Assembly: GCA_035911135.1 (NCBI GenBank)
Contig: JAMHWD010000045.1
Location: forward strand, 186,001-250,000
From: JAMHWD01 sp035911135
Lineage (GTDB): Bacteria; Pseudomonadota; Alphaproteobacteria; Micavibrionales; Micavibrionaceae
Direction of reading: 5' to 3'
Length of the DNA: 64,000 nt
Both the position numbers and the translations under genes were made by a program. Below the pieces are notes generated by a model, which was given only the letters and a program-made list of their open reading frames with translations, did no database searches and was not told the origin of the DNA. How positions within the stretch are numbered: the stretch's first letter is position 1; each line of letters opens with the position of its first letter. Shown here in pieces: positions 8,679-17,815 of the stretch.

Positions 8679-8705
8679 AAAAACCGGGAAAAAATCCCGG
8701 TTTTT
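8679..8705 (-). terminator. Bidirectional terminator between carD and rpoH
   Basis: A perfect 11-bp stem (AAAAACCGGGA at 8679-8689, TCCCGGTTTTT at 8695-8705) with a 5-base A loop. It lies 33 bp after the carD stop codon in the direction of carD transcription and so separates carD from rpoH. Confidence 0.9.
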
Positions 8706-8737
8706 CAAGATATTAAGCACTAATCCTTAAGGATATA

Positions 8738-9262
8738 TCAGGCGGCAGCTTTTTGCTGGGACTTGATTGTACCCAAAATGCCTTCGAGCTGTTCGCTGGC
8801 CTTGATTTCCGTAATGGACTCAATAGCAGCCACTTCACGGGCCAGACGCTCCAGCGCGGATTGATAGATCTGGCGTTCGCTGTAGGATTGCTCCGTATCA
8901 TCATTGCTGCGTTTCAGGTCGCGCAGGACTTCTGCGATGGCAATCGGGTCGCCGGAATTGATTTTGGTTTCATATTCCTGCGCTCTGCGGCTCCACATGG
9001 CGCGGCGTACGCGGGCGCGGCCACGCAGGATTTCAATAGCATCATTGATGCGTGCAGCCGAGCTAAGCTTACGCAGGCCAGCGGCCTGAGCCTTCATCAC
9101 AGGAATTTTAAGGCGCATACGGTCTTTCTGAAAGCTGATAGAATAGAGGCGAATTTCCATACCACCGATCGTCTGCGTCTCAACGCCTTCGATCAGGCCC
9201 ACGCCATGAGCGGGGTATACGACATAATCACCTTTTTTGAAGTTGTTATCATTATCAGCCAT
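8738..9262 (-). CDS. carD: CarD-family transcription regulator
   Basis: A 174-residue global regulator that binds the RNA polymerase beta subunit and stabilises the open promoter complex. The N-terminal RNA-polymerase-interaction domain (about 1-65) shows KKGDYVVYPAHGVGLIEGVE and the beta strand pair EIRLYSISF-x-KDRMRLKIPV; the C-terminal helical DNA-binding domain includes RARVRRAMWSRRAQEY-x-x-KI-x-SGDP, the family signature. ATG 9262 has AGGTGA at a good distance; an upstream in-frame Met at 9307 would add 15 unrelated residues. Monocistronic, with a strong terminator downstream. Confidence 0.93.
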   Translation of the reverse strand: MADNDNNFKKGDYVVYPAHGVGLIEGVETQTIGGMEIRLYSISFQKDRMRLKIPVMKAQAAGLRKLSSAARINDAIEILRGRARVRRAMWSRRAQEYETKINSGDPIAIAEVLRDLKRSNDDTEQSYSERQIYQSALERLAREVAAIESITEIKASEQLEGILGTIKSQQKAAA

Positions 9263-9428
9263 AGTAAGTATCACCTTTACGATTTTTAAGTTTCTACAGT
9301 AATCCACGTTGCCGGAGATTTGGACTTTCCCGAACAGGCGCAGCGTTCGAAAATCACAATTAAGCGATTGTTCCGAAAGAGAAATTTTGCTGACCTGAGA
9401 CGGTTCTTCGTGTCACGTTGATTTAGCT

Positions 9429-9457
9429 ACCCTATCAGAAAATTCACCAATTTTCAA
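9429..9457 (-). promoter_or_regulatory. Candidate promoter for carD
   Basis: On the minus strand TTGAAA (9452-9457), a 17-base spacer and TAGGGT (9429-9434). The -10 hexamer is a weak match. The resulting transcript would have a leader of about 160 bases before the carD start. Confidence 0.25.
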
Positions 9458-9519
9458 CTTTTTGTTAAGAAAAAATTAAGGATAGGGTCGCAAAGCCTTG
9501 ATGGGTGTGGTTTTCCAGA

Positions 9520-10230
9520 TTAATGGAATGGCGATTTTTGTAATTTTCTGCTGCTGCTTTGCGGCAATTTTATGAATGATTCTGGCTGGTAGGATTCATC
9601 CAGAATGCGCGCAATAATGCTCAGGCGTGAAGAAAGCACCAGAAGACGGTCGGCGGAGCCTTGAAAAGAGGCGCCAAATTCATGAGTCATCAGGTCACGC
9701 ACAATTTTTTCGGACATATCGCGCAGCAACCCATGCAAGCTTGGCGCGCTGGCCTCTGTTTTGTGGCCGGCCTTGGTCGTGATCATGGTCCTGAAGAATG
9801 TATTTTTCGGGTCGCTGGCTTCTTTGTGCTGGATATCAACGCTGCCCAGCTGGTACTGGCGCTGCATAGCGCGGGCAAAGCGGGCGAGCTTTTCAGGGCG
9901 TGCGTCAAAGCTGGTCAGGGCAAGGCGCGATACGCTTTTGGCGATGGCGGAAAGCTTGTCCGGGACGATGGTTTCGCACAGGCGAATCGTTTCGTTGTTG
10001 CTAAGGATCAGAGATTTGATCTGCGAAACTTTTTCCAGATGCTGGACGAACAGCACCGGATTCTCCTCGATCTTGCGCGGAAGGCTGATATCGAGCATCC
10101 CCCAAGCGTTTTCGGGTTTGAAAACACTTAAAGAATTGGCGGGGGCGTTATATTTATAGTGGAAACCTACGCCCCAAGCCTCGAAACTGCCGTTATGGCA
10201 AGTGTTCTGGCACCTTAACGTGAAGGTCAT
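9520..10230 (-). CDS. Hypothetical protein, 236 residues
   Basis: No family recognised. The protein is soluble, without signal peptide or membrane segment. The first ~30 residues include two Cys (RCQNTCHNG). The middle (about 55-130) is helical with ENPVLFVQHLEKVSQIKSLILSNNET, and the C-terminal third is Ser/Lys/Arg-rich. An ATG at 10230 with AGGGATG just upstream is a plausible start. It stands alone between ldcA and carD, all on the minus strand; intergenic gaps of 84 and 257 bp suggest separate transcription. The even codon use and length support a real gene. Confidence 0.7.
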   Translation of the reverse strand: MTFTLRCQNTCHNGSFEAWGVGFHYKYNAPANSLSVFKPENAWGMLDISLPRKIEENPVLFVQHLEKVSQIKSLILSNNETIRLCETIVPDKLSAIAKSVSRLALTSFDARPEKLARFARAMQRQYQLGSVDIQHKEASDPKNTFFRTMITTKAGHKTEASAPSLHGLLRDMSEKIVRDLMTHEFGASFQGSADRLLVLSSRLSIIARILDESYQPESFIKLPQSSSRKLQKSPFH

Positions 10231-10314
10231 TCATCCCTGTTTTTTTATATTTGTTATGCACACATATTAGCATGAAGTTATATGGGGAAGTCAAGCTTTT
10301 CTGCGGGGTTGCAA

Positions 10315-11205
10315 TTATCGTAAAGTCAAATTTACGAAAGATTGCGAGGTCTCAAGCATTGCCGTGGCCCCCAGCGGATAGGTATAGAACATACCCGCAT
10401 GACCAAAGGGCGCATTCATAACCACGGGCATGCTTAATCCGTGTGTGTGTTCCCGGATAATATCATCCAGTGTAAATCCGAATGGCTTGCCGGTTTCCGG
10501 TATGGGATCGAACGATCCAAATATGATCCCGGCACATTTATCGAACAGGCCTGATCGGCGCATGACAAAAAGCATCCGGTCGATCCGGCTTAATTCTTCC
10601 TGACAATCTTCCAGAAATAAAATCGCGCCATTCAGAAAATCATGCCCCAACAAGGCCGGCATGTATTGAAAGACGCTTAAATTTCCGCCGATCAATGGTC
10701 CTTGCGCTTTGCCTTGGGTGATCATTTTGGCGCCGTCCATCGGATAGGCAGGCTTCTCATCCGCCAGCAGCGCCAGCAGGTGATCCATTTGTTCGTATTT
10801 TGGCAGGCGCCCAAAAGTCGGGCCGTGATAGCTGATGATCCCGGCGCGGGCACAAAGATTATTCAGGATCGCGGTTACATCACTAAAACCGATCAGGGCT
10901 TTGGGCGTTTGGCGCAAGGCTTGGAAATCAATCAAATCCACCCAATGCATGGCGCGGTTGCCGCCGCCTGCCGCCCAGATCGCATGAATGCCGGGATCAT
11001 GCCAAAGATCGTTAAAAGCTTTTAGTTTTTGCTCCGGCGTACCGGCCGATTGGTTGTAACGCGCGAAAGTCTGCGGGTGAATAATAACCTTGTAACCGCG
11101 CGCCTCCATGAATGTCTGCGCGATCTCAATGGCCTCGCGCTCTACATGGCTGGACGGGGCAAAAACGCCAATGGTCTGGCCGCGTTTGAGGAGGGGGTGA
11201 ATCAT
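10315..11205 (-). CDS. ldcA: LD-carboxypeptidase (peptidase family S66)
   Basis: A 296-residue enzyme that trims the terminal D-Ala from muramoyl-tetrapeptides during murein recycling, normally cytoplasmic. Family features: N-terminal VFAPSS, AAGGGNRAMHWVDLIDF, nucleophile in GFSD with Ser108, YHGPTFG, GGNLSVFQYMPALLG, the catalytic-Glu region LFLEDCQEE, and the late His in NAPFGHAG. Length is typical. No signal peptide, as expected. Neighbours on both sides are unknown proteins, so there is no obvious operon. Confidence 0.9.
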   Translation of the reverse strand: MIHPLLKRGQTIGVFAPSSHVEREAIEIAQTFMEARGYKVIIHPQTFARYNQSAGTPEQKLKAFNDLWHDPGIHAIWAAGGGNRAMHWVDLIDFQALRQTPKALIGFSDVTAILNNLCARAGIISYHGPTFGRLPKYEQMDHLLALLADEKPAYPMDGAKMITQGKAQGPLIGGNLSVFQYMPALLGHDFLNGAILFLEDCQEELSRIDRMLFVMRRSGLFDKCAGIIFGSFDPIPETGKPFGFTLDDIIREHTHGLSMPVVMNAPFGHAGMFYTYPLGATAMLETSQSFVNLTLR

Positions 11206-11353
11206 GGCTCAATCATAGGCTCTGAAAAGTCTTAAGTCGAGATGGGTATTTTTAAAATTAAGTAAAAACAGTTAGATAGGGGCAATTAATATTTTCGTAA
11301 TACCGATGGGTTTAAATGAAAGACTACTTTATAAATTGTTTTAGGAGAAAAAT

Positions 11354-11860
11354 ATGAAGATGAGAAATATGGTGCTGATGGGGGCCATCGGCAGATCATT
11401 CCTGCAGCGCAATGTCGATAGCGCGACAGTCTTTAGCAACTCGGTGCGGCGTGCGGGCGCTGTTGATCCACGCGTGATGCATCCGGTGTGGTGGAATCAG
11501 AATGCGTATTCCTATTACCGTTATCCAGGCCAGTACGGCGCTTATTATGCGCCTGTGAATTTCCAGGCGGCGGGCAAGAATGAGCTGATCGGGCAAATCG
11601 AGGCCAAGAAGAATATGATCCCGAATTACCACCAGCAAATCACGGTGCAGGGTACACGCATGCCGGCTGATGCCTCGACAGTGATTGTCGATGTGACGCT
11701 GAATGAATACGGCATGGCTTACGCCAACCCGTATTATTACGGCGGGGCCTATGCGTCAAAAATTCAGCACTCCACCGGCAATTGCCAGATGCATCTACGC
11801 AAGGATGATGGGATTGTGCATTTAACGCGCATGACCTGCAGTACGCTGATTACCGGCTGA
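11354..11860 (+). CDS. Hypothetical Tyr-rich protein with C-terminal Cys pair
   Basis: A 168-residue protein with a strong ribosome site (AGGAGA eight bases before ATG). Residues about 45-70 are rich in Tyr, Trp and Asn (WWNQNAYSYYRYPGQYGAYY), and a second Tyr/Gly patch lies near 125-135 (NPYYYGGAYAS). Two Cys near the C-terminus are separated by 17 residues (NCQMHL...RMTCST). A short hydrophobic N-terminus (MVLMGAIG) is too weak to call a signal peptide. No family recognised. The next gene, also small and secreted, ends in a similar Cys-hairpin-Cys arrangement. Confidence 0.65.
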   Translation: MKMRNMVLMGAIGRSFLQRNVDSATVFSNSVRRAGAVDPRVMHPVWWNQNAYSYYRYPGQYGAYYAPVNFQAAGKNELIGQIEAKKNMIPNYHQQITVQGTRMPADASTVIVDVTLNEYGMAYANPYYYGGAYASKIQHSTGNCQMHLRKDDGIVHLTRMTCSTLITG

Positions 11861-11888
11861 TCGATTGAAGTGAGCTAACAATAAGAAG

Positions 11889-11921
11889 CACCGGCCTTTC
11901 ATAGGGGGGCGGTGTTTTTTT
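11889..11921 (+). terminator. Probable terminator after the Tyr-rich protein gene
   Basis: CACCGGCC (11890-11897) can pair with GGGCGGTG (11907-11914) with one mismatch, followed by a run of seven T (11915-11921). The stem is imperfect. Confidence 0.55.
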
Positions 11922-11922
11922 G

Positions 11923-11951
11923 TTGACAAATTGGTTAACTTTCTCTTAATT
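11923..11951 (+). promoter_or_regulatory. Candidate promoter for the secreted protein gene
   Basis: Consensus TTGACA at 11923-11928, a 17-base spacer and TTAATT at 11946-11951. The -35 is perfect, the -10 weak. It begins immediately after the preceding T-run and 57 bp before the TTG start codon at 11985. Confidence 0.4.
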
Positions 11952-11984
11952 TATTTTCATAATAAATGCACAGGAGAGAGTAGC

Positions 11985-12542
11985 TTGCGTAAAATATCTT
12001 TAAAAATGAATATCTTACTGGTTTTTGCAACAGCAGGGACGATGATCTATGTCCATAGCTCCAACGCCAGCGAAACCAGCGCCAAAACAGCGATTGAAGA
12101 AGGCCACAAGGCTTTTGCGGATGCGCTTAATCTTAAAGACCCTAAAAAGCTTGTCGATTTCCTGCATACGCATATCGCGCCGGAGGCCAAGTTCAATGTG
12201 AAGGTGAGCTCCGACGATGCCAAGACCGCCCCTTCCGAAGTCACGATGGGCAAGGCCGATTACATCAATTCCTATCTTTATGGGACGCGTCAGGTGAAGA
12301 ATTATCACATGGATATCAAAACCGGTGCCGTCAAGACAACAGAAGGCGGCAAGCTTGAAGTGCAGGAAACCTATATTGAAACAGGCCTGATGACCAATCC
12401 GGCCGATCCGTCCAAGCCGGGGCAGGATTTTATCAGCCGCACATCTTGTGTAACCAGCTATTCGGCGGGCGAGAACGAGAAGGGCCTGCGCGTTGATGGC
12501 GCGACCTGCAAAACGGATATCTCCTTCCTGCAGGAAGCCTAA
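11985..12542 (+). CDS. Secreted protein of unknown function (possible NTF2-like fold), TTG start
   Basis: A 185-residue protein. I chose the TTG at 11985 because AGGAG lies eight bases upstream; the next Met is seven codons further in and lacks a site. The first ~28 residues form a signal peptide (MNILLVFATAGTMIYVHSSNA). The mature part begins with a helix (KTAIEEGHKAFADAL) and then alternating strands, with KVSSDD, ADYINSYLYG and IKTGAV-x-TTEGGKLEVQETYIE, a pattern that could be a SnoaL/NTF2-like domain, but I cannot confirm it. Two Cys near the end (SRTSC...GATCKT) could form a disulphide. It ends 4 bp before the convergent photolyase gene. Confidence 0.7.
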   Translation: MRKISLKMNILLVFATAGTMIYVHSSNASETSAKTAIEEGHKAFADALNLKDPKKLVDFLHTHIAPEAKFNVKVSSDDAKTAPSEVTMGKADYINSYLYGTRQVKNYHMDIKTGAVKTTEGGKLEVQETYIETGLMTNPADPSKPGQDFISRTSCVTSYSAGENEKGLRVDGATCKTDISFLQEA

Positions 12543-12546
12543 AGAT

Positions 12547-13980
12547 TTAAGCCGATTTAATGGATTTAAAGGCCTCCAGCGCTTCGTCGCGGGAGGCTTT
12601 TAGATCTGTGATGGGCAGTGGATAGGTCTGGCCCAGCGTGACGCTTGCCTCGCGCAATACAAGGGGCGGCGCATCCCATGGCGCGTGAATGTATTTGGCG
12701 GGCATTTCTTTAAGTTCCGGGACAAATTCCCGCACGTAATCACCGTTCGGGTCGAATTTCTCGCCCTGCGAGACGGGGTTGAAGACGCGGAAATAAGGCG
12801 CGGCATCGGCTCCGCATCCGGCGATCCATTGCCAGCCGCAGGCATTATTGGCCAGATCCGCATCAACCAGCGTATCCCAGAACCAGCGCTCACCTTCCTG
12901 CCATGGCAGGCGCAGATTTTTGACCAGCAACGACCCCACGATCATGCGGACACGGTTATGCATCCATCCCGTCCGCCAAAGCTGGCGCATCCCGGCATCC
13001 ACGATGGGAATGCCGGTCTGGCCCGTCTGCCAGGCGGCGAGGGCAGCATCATTTTTATCCCACGGGAAGTCTTCGAATTTCTTCTGTAATGGCTGTTCTG
13101 GCATATCCGGGTTGTAATAGAGCAGGCTATGAGCAAACTCACGCCAGCCCAGCTCACTGCAAAAACAATCCGTGTCGCTCTCTAAATTTTGGGCAGCCCC
13201 TGCGGCAATCGCATCATGCCAGGCCTGACGGGGCGAGATTTCGCCAAAATGCAGATGCGGGGAGAGGCGCGATATATTCTCCCAATCCGGTCTGTTGCGC
13301 CCTTCCTTGTAGTTTCCGAGCCCGTCTTGCAGGAAAGTTTTAAGGCGCTTTTGTGCGCCTTCTTCTCCGGGCTGCCAGAGCTTTGCCATCTCCGCATACC
13401 ATTGTATGCGCGGTAGAATATCCAGATCATCCAGTGATCCCGTTGCCTTGAAATCTGCATAGGCAATTGATTTGGGCGCAGGTTTTGGCGCGGGCGGCTC
13501 TCCGGCATTTACGCATCCTCGCCGATAAAAAGGCGTAAAGACCTTATAAGGTGTGCCGTCGTCTTTCTGCACTTCCCATGGCTCCCAGAGCAGGGTGGCG
13601 TTGAATGTCTCCGCCGTAATCCCGGCATCCTTCAAAGCTGTTTTGATGGCCTTGTCGCGGGCGATGCGCCATGGCTCATAACAGCGTGACCAGAACACGG
13701 ATGATGCGCCGCTTTGTTTGATAAGTTCGGGCAAAATATCGGCGGCATTGCCTTTGCGGAATACCATGCGCTTTGAAAGGCTTTCATTCAAGGCTTCGAG
13801 GCTGCGGTGAAGCCACCAGCGGGACGCGCCGCCATGCTTCCAGTCCTTCGCATTCTCATCATCGAGAATAAAAACCGGAATGATTTTATATCCGTTTTCA
13901 ACGGCATGGAGCAGGGCGGGATTATCACGCAGGCGTAAATCCTGCCGGAACCACAGAAGGGCTGTTTTTTTTGCGCTCAT
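12547..13980 (-). CDS. phrB: Deoxyribodipyrimidine photolyase
   Basis: A 477-residue FAD enzyme that repairs UV-induced cyclobutane pyrimidine dimers with blue light. The N-terminal Rossmann-like antenna domain starts LLWFRQDLRLRDNPAL; the C-terminal FAD domain has LSPHLHFGEISPRQ, ELGWREFAHSLLYY, GIPIVDAGMRQLWRTGWMHNRVRMIVGSLLVKNL split over the FAD pocket, and WQWIAGCGADAAPYFRVFNP. This matches class I CPD photolyases. Its ATG overlaps the stop of the upstream adenylate-forming-enzyme gene (ATGA at 13977-13980), implying translational coupling in a three-gene operon that begins with a DHH phosphoesterase. Confidence 0.94.
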   Translation of the reverse strand: MSAKKTALLWFRQDLRLRDNPALLHAVENGYKIIPVFILDDENAKDWKHGGASRWWLHRSLEALNESLSKRMVFRKGNAADILPELIKQSGASSVFWSRCYEPWRIARDKAIKTALKDAGITAETFNATLLWEPWEVQKDDGTPYKVFTPFYRRGCVNAGEPPAPKPAPKSIAYADFKATGSLDDLDILPRIQWYAEMAKLWQPGEEGAQKRLKTFLQDGLGNYKEGRNRPDWENISRLSPHLHFGEISPRQAWHDAIAAGAAQNLESDTDCFCSELGWREFAHSLLYYNPDMPEQPLQKKFEDFPWDKNDAALAAWQTGQTGIPIVDAGMRQLWRTGWMHNRVRMIVGSLLVKNLRLPWQEGERWFWDTLVDADLANNACGWQWIAGCGADAAPYFRVFNPVSQGEKFDPNGDYVREFVPELKEMPAKYIHAPWDAPPLVLREASVTLGQTYPLPITDLKASRDEALEAFKSIKSA

Positions 13981-15374
13981 GCGGTCTTGCGGTAATATCC
14001 GCCAACCACCTCGGCCAGCCCATCGCCCTGGCCGATAACCTTGAATTTGCGCGTGTAATCATGATTGAAATGCATTGGGAAATTCACGGTTATTGATCGG
14101 AATTGCGGGAATGTGCGCGAAAGCAGCGGCAGGCAGGCTTTTTCAATCTGGCGCTGGATTTTGATATCATCGGATTTCAGCACGAAATTCAGCGCCAGTG
14201 CCGGTTCTTCGTGGCGCAGCATGAAATGTACGATCGGGTATCCAAATTCCTCGTTCAATTTGTTAATCATGTGATTGAAGAAGGATGTGTAGTATCTGTG
14301 CCCGTCCGCGCCCACTAGAAAATCAGTGTTCTTGCCTTCCAGATTCAAAAGAAACTGGCGGCCTGTCTCATCGGTCTGGACCTGTCCCTTATCCTCCATC
14401 TGATAGCGGATCATGGGGAAGGCGCGCTGGTGCAGCGAGGTGACCAGCAGCGTATCATCCGGGCCTTCTTCCAGATGCGCGAAATCGGTGAATACCTCGT
14501 AATCAAAGCTGGATGGGCCGAACTGGTGCGCGACCTCGCCGATCTCGACCGCGCCATAGGTCATCTGGATATCGCTGCCGGGGAACATGGTCTGGATGAA
14601 GGCCTTGGAGCAATCGAGGAAAAATTCACCGCTGACATTGATATAGGGCAGGTTGGTAACTGGCGGAATGCTGTGTTCTTTCATGATCTCGGCCACGCGC
14701 TGAAGCACGCAAGGAAAGATCACCAGCAGGGATGGCTTGCGGCGCTCGATCTCGGCGAGAAGGGCGCGCGCCGTATCAATCGTTACGGTTTCGAAAGGAA
14801 CAACCGAAAATCCGAAAAGACGGTTCAGTGTATCGTTAAAGGCGGCATAGGTGTCCGTGAAATAGGATTTCATGGGATAAAAGACGATAAAATTCTCGCC
14901 GCGCCGCCACCCGTTCAGGTGAAAGGATTCAAGGAAGGACTGCGCCATGACATTGGCATCTTTATGGTCCAGCCAGCGAAATGTCGGAACGCCGGACGTG
15001 CCGCCGGTGGAGATGGAAATCTTGAAATCCTTTTTGAGGAGCAGGCGGTTTAACGCCTCCATGAAGCCGGGTGTTCCAGCGCTCAGCAAGTCCTTGCGCC
15101 GGGCGAAGGCTGTTTCCATGAAATCGTCATTGCGGGTTTTGAGATCTTGCTTGGTGGTGAAGGGCAGTTTGCCAAATTCCTGCCAATAGTCAGGATCGGG
15201 CAGGGACGGGGCATGGGTCAGAAAATCCGTAAAGCGCCCTTTATAAAAGGGGACGTGGAGATCGGCGTGTCTAAGCAGATTATCAAGGGTTTGGCGGCGC
15301 GATTGCTGGCCTGCCAGAGGTTTAAGGATGTGACGATGACCGATATGTTTTGCCAGTAAGCCCATGAGGGACAT
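13977..15374 (-). CDS. PaaK/CapK-like adenylate-forming enzyme
   Basis: A protein of about 465 residues resembling phenylacetate-CoA ligase and coenzyme F390 synthetase (CapK) proteins. The adenylation P-loop reads SISTGGTSGVPTF near residue 122; further motifs are YINVSGEFFLD, a YGAVEIGEVAHQ loop, and TSLHQRAFPMIRYQMEDKG. A substrate cannot be deduced. The start is uncertain: GTG 15383, ATG 15374 and ATG 15365 are all in frame, and AGAG nine bases before 15365 slightly favours the last. It lies 27 bp downstream of the DHH gene and overlaps the photolyase start by four bases. The long C-terminal part (about 360-465) differs from classical PaaK. Confidence 0.78.
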   Translation of the reverse strand: MSLMGLLAKHIGHRHILKPLAGQQSRRQTLDNLLRHADLHVPFYKGRFTDFLTHAPSLPDPDYWQEFGKLPFTTKQDLKTRNDDFMETAFARRKDLLSAGTPGFMEALNRLLLKKDFKISISTGGTSGVPTFRWLDHKDANVMAQSFLESFHLNGWRRGENFIVFYPMKSYFTDTYAAFNDTLNRLFGFSVVPFETVTIDTARALLAEIERRKPSLLVIFPCVLQRVAEIMKEHSIPPVTNLPYINVSGEFFLDCSKAFIQTMFPGSDIQMTYGAVEIGEVAHQFGPSSFDYEVFTDFAHLEEGPDDTLLVTSLHQRAFPMIRYQMEDKGQVQTDETGRQFLLNLEGKNTDFLVGADGHRYYTSFFNHMINKLNEEFGYPIVHFMLRHEEPALALNFVLKSDDIKIQRQIEKACLPLLSRTFPQFRSITVNFPMHFNHDYTRKFKVIGQGDGLAEVVGGYYRKTA

Positions 15375-15410
15375 CTCTAGCACCGGGAAGGCTTGGGAAT
15401 AAAGGGTTTT

Positions 15411-16373
15411 TTAGCCGTCTTTGTTAATTTTCCCGATGATTTCCTGCAAGGTTTCCTCGGCGCGCAGGTTTTCAACCTGACATGTGCCGGCGGCATTGTG
15501 CCCGCCGCCCCCATATTTCAGGCATAGATTGCCGACATGCGTCTTGGAACTGCGGTTCAGGATGGATTTTCCGATTGCCAGAACTGTGTTCTGCTTGTTC
15601 TTGCCCCACAGAACATGGATCGAGATATTGGATTTGGGATAAAGGGCATAGATCACAAAGCGGTTACCGGCCCAGATAGTTTCTTCCTTGCGAAGATCCA
15701 GAATAACAAGGTTTTTATGCACGCTGGCGCAGCGTTCAATCTGCTCGCGGAATTTGACCTGATGCTCGAAATACAGATCCACGCGTTCCTTGACATCCGG
15801 CATCTTGAGGATGTCTTCAATGCCGTTATGGCGCAGGCACACATCAATCAGCTTCATCATCAGCTGGTAATTCGAGATATTGAAATCCCGGAAGCGCCCA
15901 AGGCCTGTTCTTGCATCCATGATAAAGCTGAGCAATTCCCAGCCGTCCGGGTTGAGAATGTCTTCCTTGGTGAAATCGGCAGAATCCGCCTTGTCCACGG
16001 CCGCCATCATTTCCGGGCAGATATTGGGCATTTTCTCGGCGGCGCCGAAATAATCATAAACCACGCGCGCGGCCGATGGGGCCTTGGCATCAATGACGTG
16101 GTTCTTGGGTTTGCTCTTGACGCGCTCCACCTCGCTGGAATGGTGGTCAAAGGCCAGATAAACCCCGTCAACATAAGGAAGATTGGTGGTGATATCGTTC
16201 GGACCGACATCGACAAGGCCGTCCTGCATGTCTTTGGGGTGGGCGAAGGTGATATCATCAATCAGGCCAAGCTCTTTCAGGATAACACCGCAAACCAGAC
16301 CATCCATGTCACTGCGGGTGATCAGACGGTATTTTTTATTGGTTTCGGGAAGAATCTTGGCGTGTTGAGACAT
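15411..16373 (-). CDS. DHH-family phosphoesterase
   Basis: A 320-residue cytosolic phosphoesterase. The DHH domain shows the metal-binding D22-M-D-G motif and D76-H-H-S; the C-terminal DHHA1-type substrate domain ends with YGGGGHNAAGTCQV. Relatives cleave nano-RNA, cyclic dinucleotide products or polyphosphate; the length and motif spacing do not decide between them. It is probably the first gene of an operon with the PaaK-like enzyme and photolyase. A gap of 152 bp separates it from clpX. Confidence 0.85.
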   Translation of the reverse strand: MSQHAKILPETNKKYRLITRSDMDGLVCGVILKELGLIDDITFAHPKDMQDGLVDVGPNDITTNLPYVDGVYLAFDHHSSEVERVKSKPKNHVIDAKAPSAARVVYDYFGAAEKMPNICPEMMAAVDKADSADFTKEDILNPDGWELLSFIMDARTGLGRFRDFNISNYQLMMKLIDVCLRHNGIEDILKMPDVKERVDLYFEHQVKFREQIERCASVHKNLVILDLRKEETIWAGNRFVIYALYPKSNISIHVLWGKNKQNTVLAIGKSILNRSSKTHVGNLCLKYGGGGHNAAGTCQVENLRAEETLQEIIGKINKDG

Positions 16374-16469
16374 TGAAATTCCGCTCCTGTGGATGAGACA
16401 GCCGATGTGCTAACCTTTAGGATACACGAAAAAATGCGGAATTTTTATTAAAATCAGTCAGCGCATGCG

Positions 16470-16497
16470 AAAAATTCGCTGCGGCGCAGCAAAGAAT
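16470..16497 (-). terminator. Probable terminator after clpX
   Basis: Minus-strand hairpin with arms GCTGC and GCAGC (16478-16482 and 16486-16490, 3-base loop), extended by flanking bases, followed in the clpX direction by GAATTTTTC. It lies about 30 bp past the clpX stop. Confidence 0.45.
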
Positions 16498-16525
16498 CGA
16501 CCGTTCACAGATGCGGAAAGCGCCC

Positions 16526-17815
16526 TTAGGCGATTTCCTTATCCTTGTCTTTCGCGGCTTTGCGGGACTTTTTATCGGCCATGACGAAAACAGGCTTCTT
16601 GTTGTCCTTGATGCAATCCTCGTTCACAACGACTTCGGTCACATCTTCCATATCGGGAACTTCATACATGGAATCCAGCAGGATGTTTTCGATAATGGAG
16701 CGAAGGCCGCGTGCGCCTGTTTTGCGCTCGATGGCTTTCTTGGCGATAGCCTGCAGAGCCTCATCCGTGAATTTCAGCTCAACGCCTTCCATATCAAACA
16801 GCTTGGCGTATTGCTTGGTCAGGGCGTTTTTCGGCTCCGTGAGGATTTCCACCAGCGCATCAACGCTTAAGTCTTCCAGCGTGGCCAGAATAGGCAGACG
16901 GCCTACAAATTCAGGGATCAGACCGTATTTCAGAAGATCTTCCGGCTCCAGTTCCTTGAACAGATCGCCGATGCTGCGCTCGTCCAGATCCTGAACATTC
17001 GCGCCGAATCCGATCGTCTTGCCGCGTCCGCGGGCCGCGATAATCTTATCAAGGCCGGCAAAAGCGCCGCCGCAGATAAAGAGGATATTGGCAGTATCGA
17101 CTTGCAAGAATTCCTGCTGCGGGTGTTTACGGCCGCCTTGCGGAGGAACCGAAGCCACCGTGCCTTCCATCAGCTTCAGCAAAGCCTGCTGCACGCCTTC
17201 GCCCGATACGTCACGGGTGATGGAGGGGTTGTCGGATTTGCGGGAGATTTTATCAATCTCGTCAATATAAACGATACCTTTTTGCGCGCGCTCAACGTTG
17301 TAATCCGAGGCTTGCAGGAGTTTAAGGACGATATTCTCAACGTCCTCGCCCACATAACCGGCTTCGGTCAATGTTGTGGCATCCGCCATGGTAAATGGAA
17401 CATCCAGAATACGGGCCAGAGTCTGGGCCAGCAGCGTTTTACCGGAACCCGTAGGGCCGACCAGCAGAATGTTGGATTTCGCGAGCTCGACATCCGCGCC
17501 GGAGCCCGTGCCGCCATGCTGTAGGCGTTTGTAATGGTTATGTACCGCAACCGAAAGCACGCGCTTGGCGGCTTCCTGGCCGATCACGTAATCATCCAGA
17601 ACCTTTTTGATATCGCTAGGTGTCGGAACGCCTTCGCTGGAGGATACCAGCTGCGTCTTGTCTTCCTCGCGGATGATATCCATGCAAAGCTCGACGCATT
17701 CATTACAGATGAACACGTTGGGGCCTGCGATCAGCTTTCGCACTTCATGCTGGCTTTTGCCGCAGAAGGAGCAGTACAGGGTATTTTTGGAATCACCGGT
17801 GCCGGTCTTACTCAT
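16526..17815 (-). CDS. clpX: ATP-dependent Clp protease ATP-binding subunit ClpX
   Basis: A 429-residue AAA+ unfoldase that feeds substrates to ClpP. The zinc-binding domain has C15-x2-C18...C37-x2-C40. The AAA+ core has Walker A GPTGSGKT near 120, Walker B IDEIDK, a pore-loop GYVGEDVE, and sensor/arginine-finger regions ending [15 protein letters not shown]. The C-terminal tail is basic ([13 protein letters not shown]). Full length. In most bacteria clpX follows clpP and precedes lon; here neither is adjacent, the upstream neighbour being a divergent sufE. Confidence 0.97.
   Translation of the reverse strand: MSKTGTGDSKNTLYCSFCGKSQHEVRKLIAGPNVFICNECVELCMDIIREEDKTQLVSSSEGVPTPSDIKKVLDDYVIGQEAAKRVLSVAVHNHYKRLQHGGTGSGADVELAKSNILLVGPTGSGKTLLAQTLARILDVPFTMADATTLTEAGYVGEDVENIVLKLLQASDYNVERAQKGIVYIDEIDKISRKSDNPSITRDVSGEGVQQALLKLMEGTVASVPPQGGRKHPQQEFLQVDTANILFICGGAFAGLDKIIAARGRGKTIGFGANVQDLDERSIGDLFKELEPEDLLKYGLIPEFVGRLPILATLEDLSVDALVEILTEPKNALTKQYAKLFDMEGVELKFTDEALQAIAKKAIERKTGARGLRSIIENILLDSMYEVPDMEDVTEVVVNEDCIKDNKKPVFVMADKKSRKAAKDKDKEIA

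Noticed and set aside
15537..16376. 279-codon open frame antisense to the DHH phosphoesterase
   Set aside because: Fully mirrors a well-identified gene, has no ribosome site and no recognisable domain; it is a by-product of codon bias.
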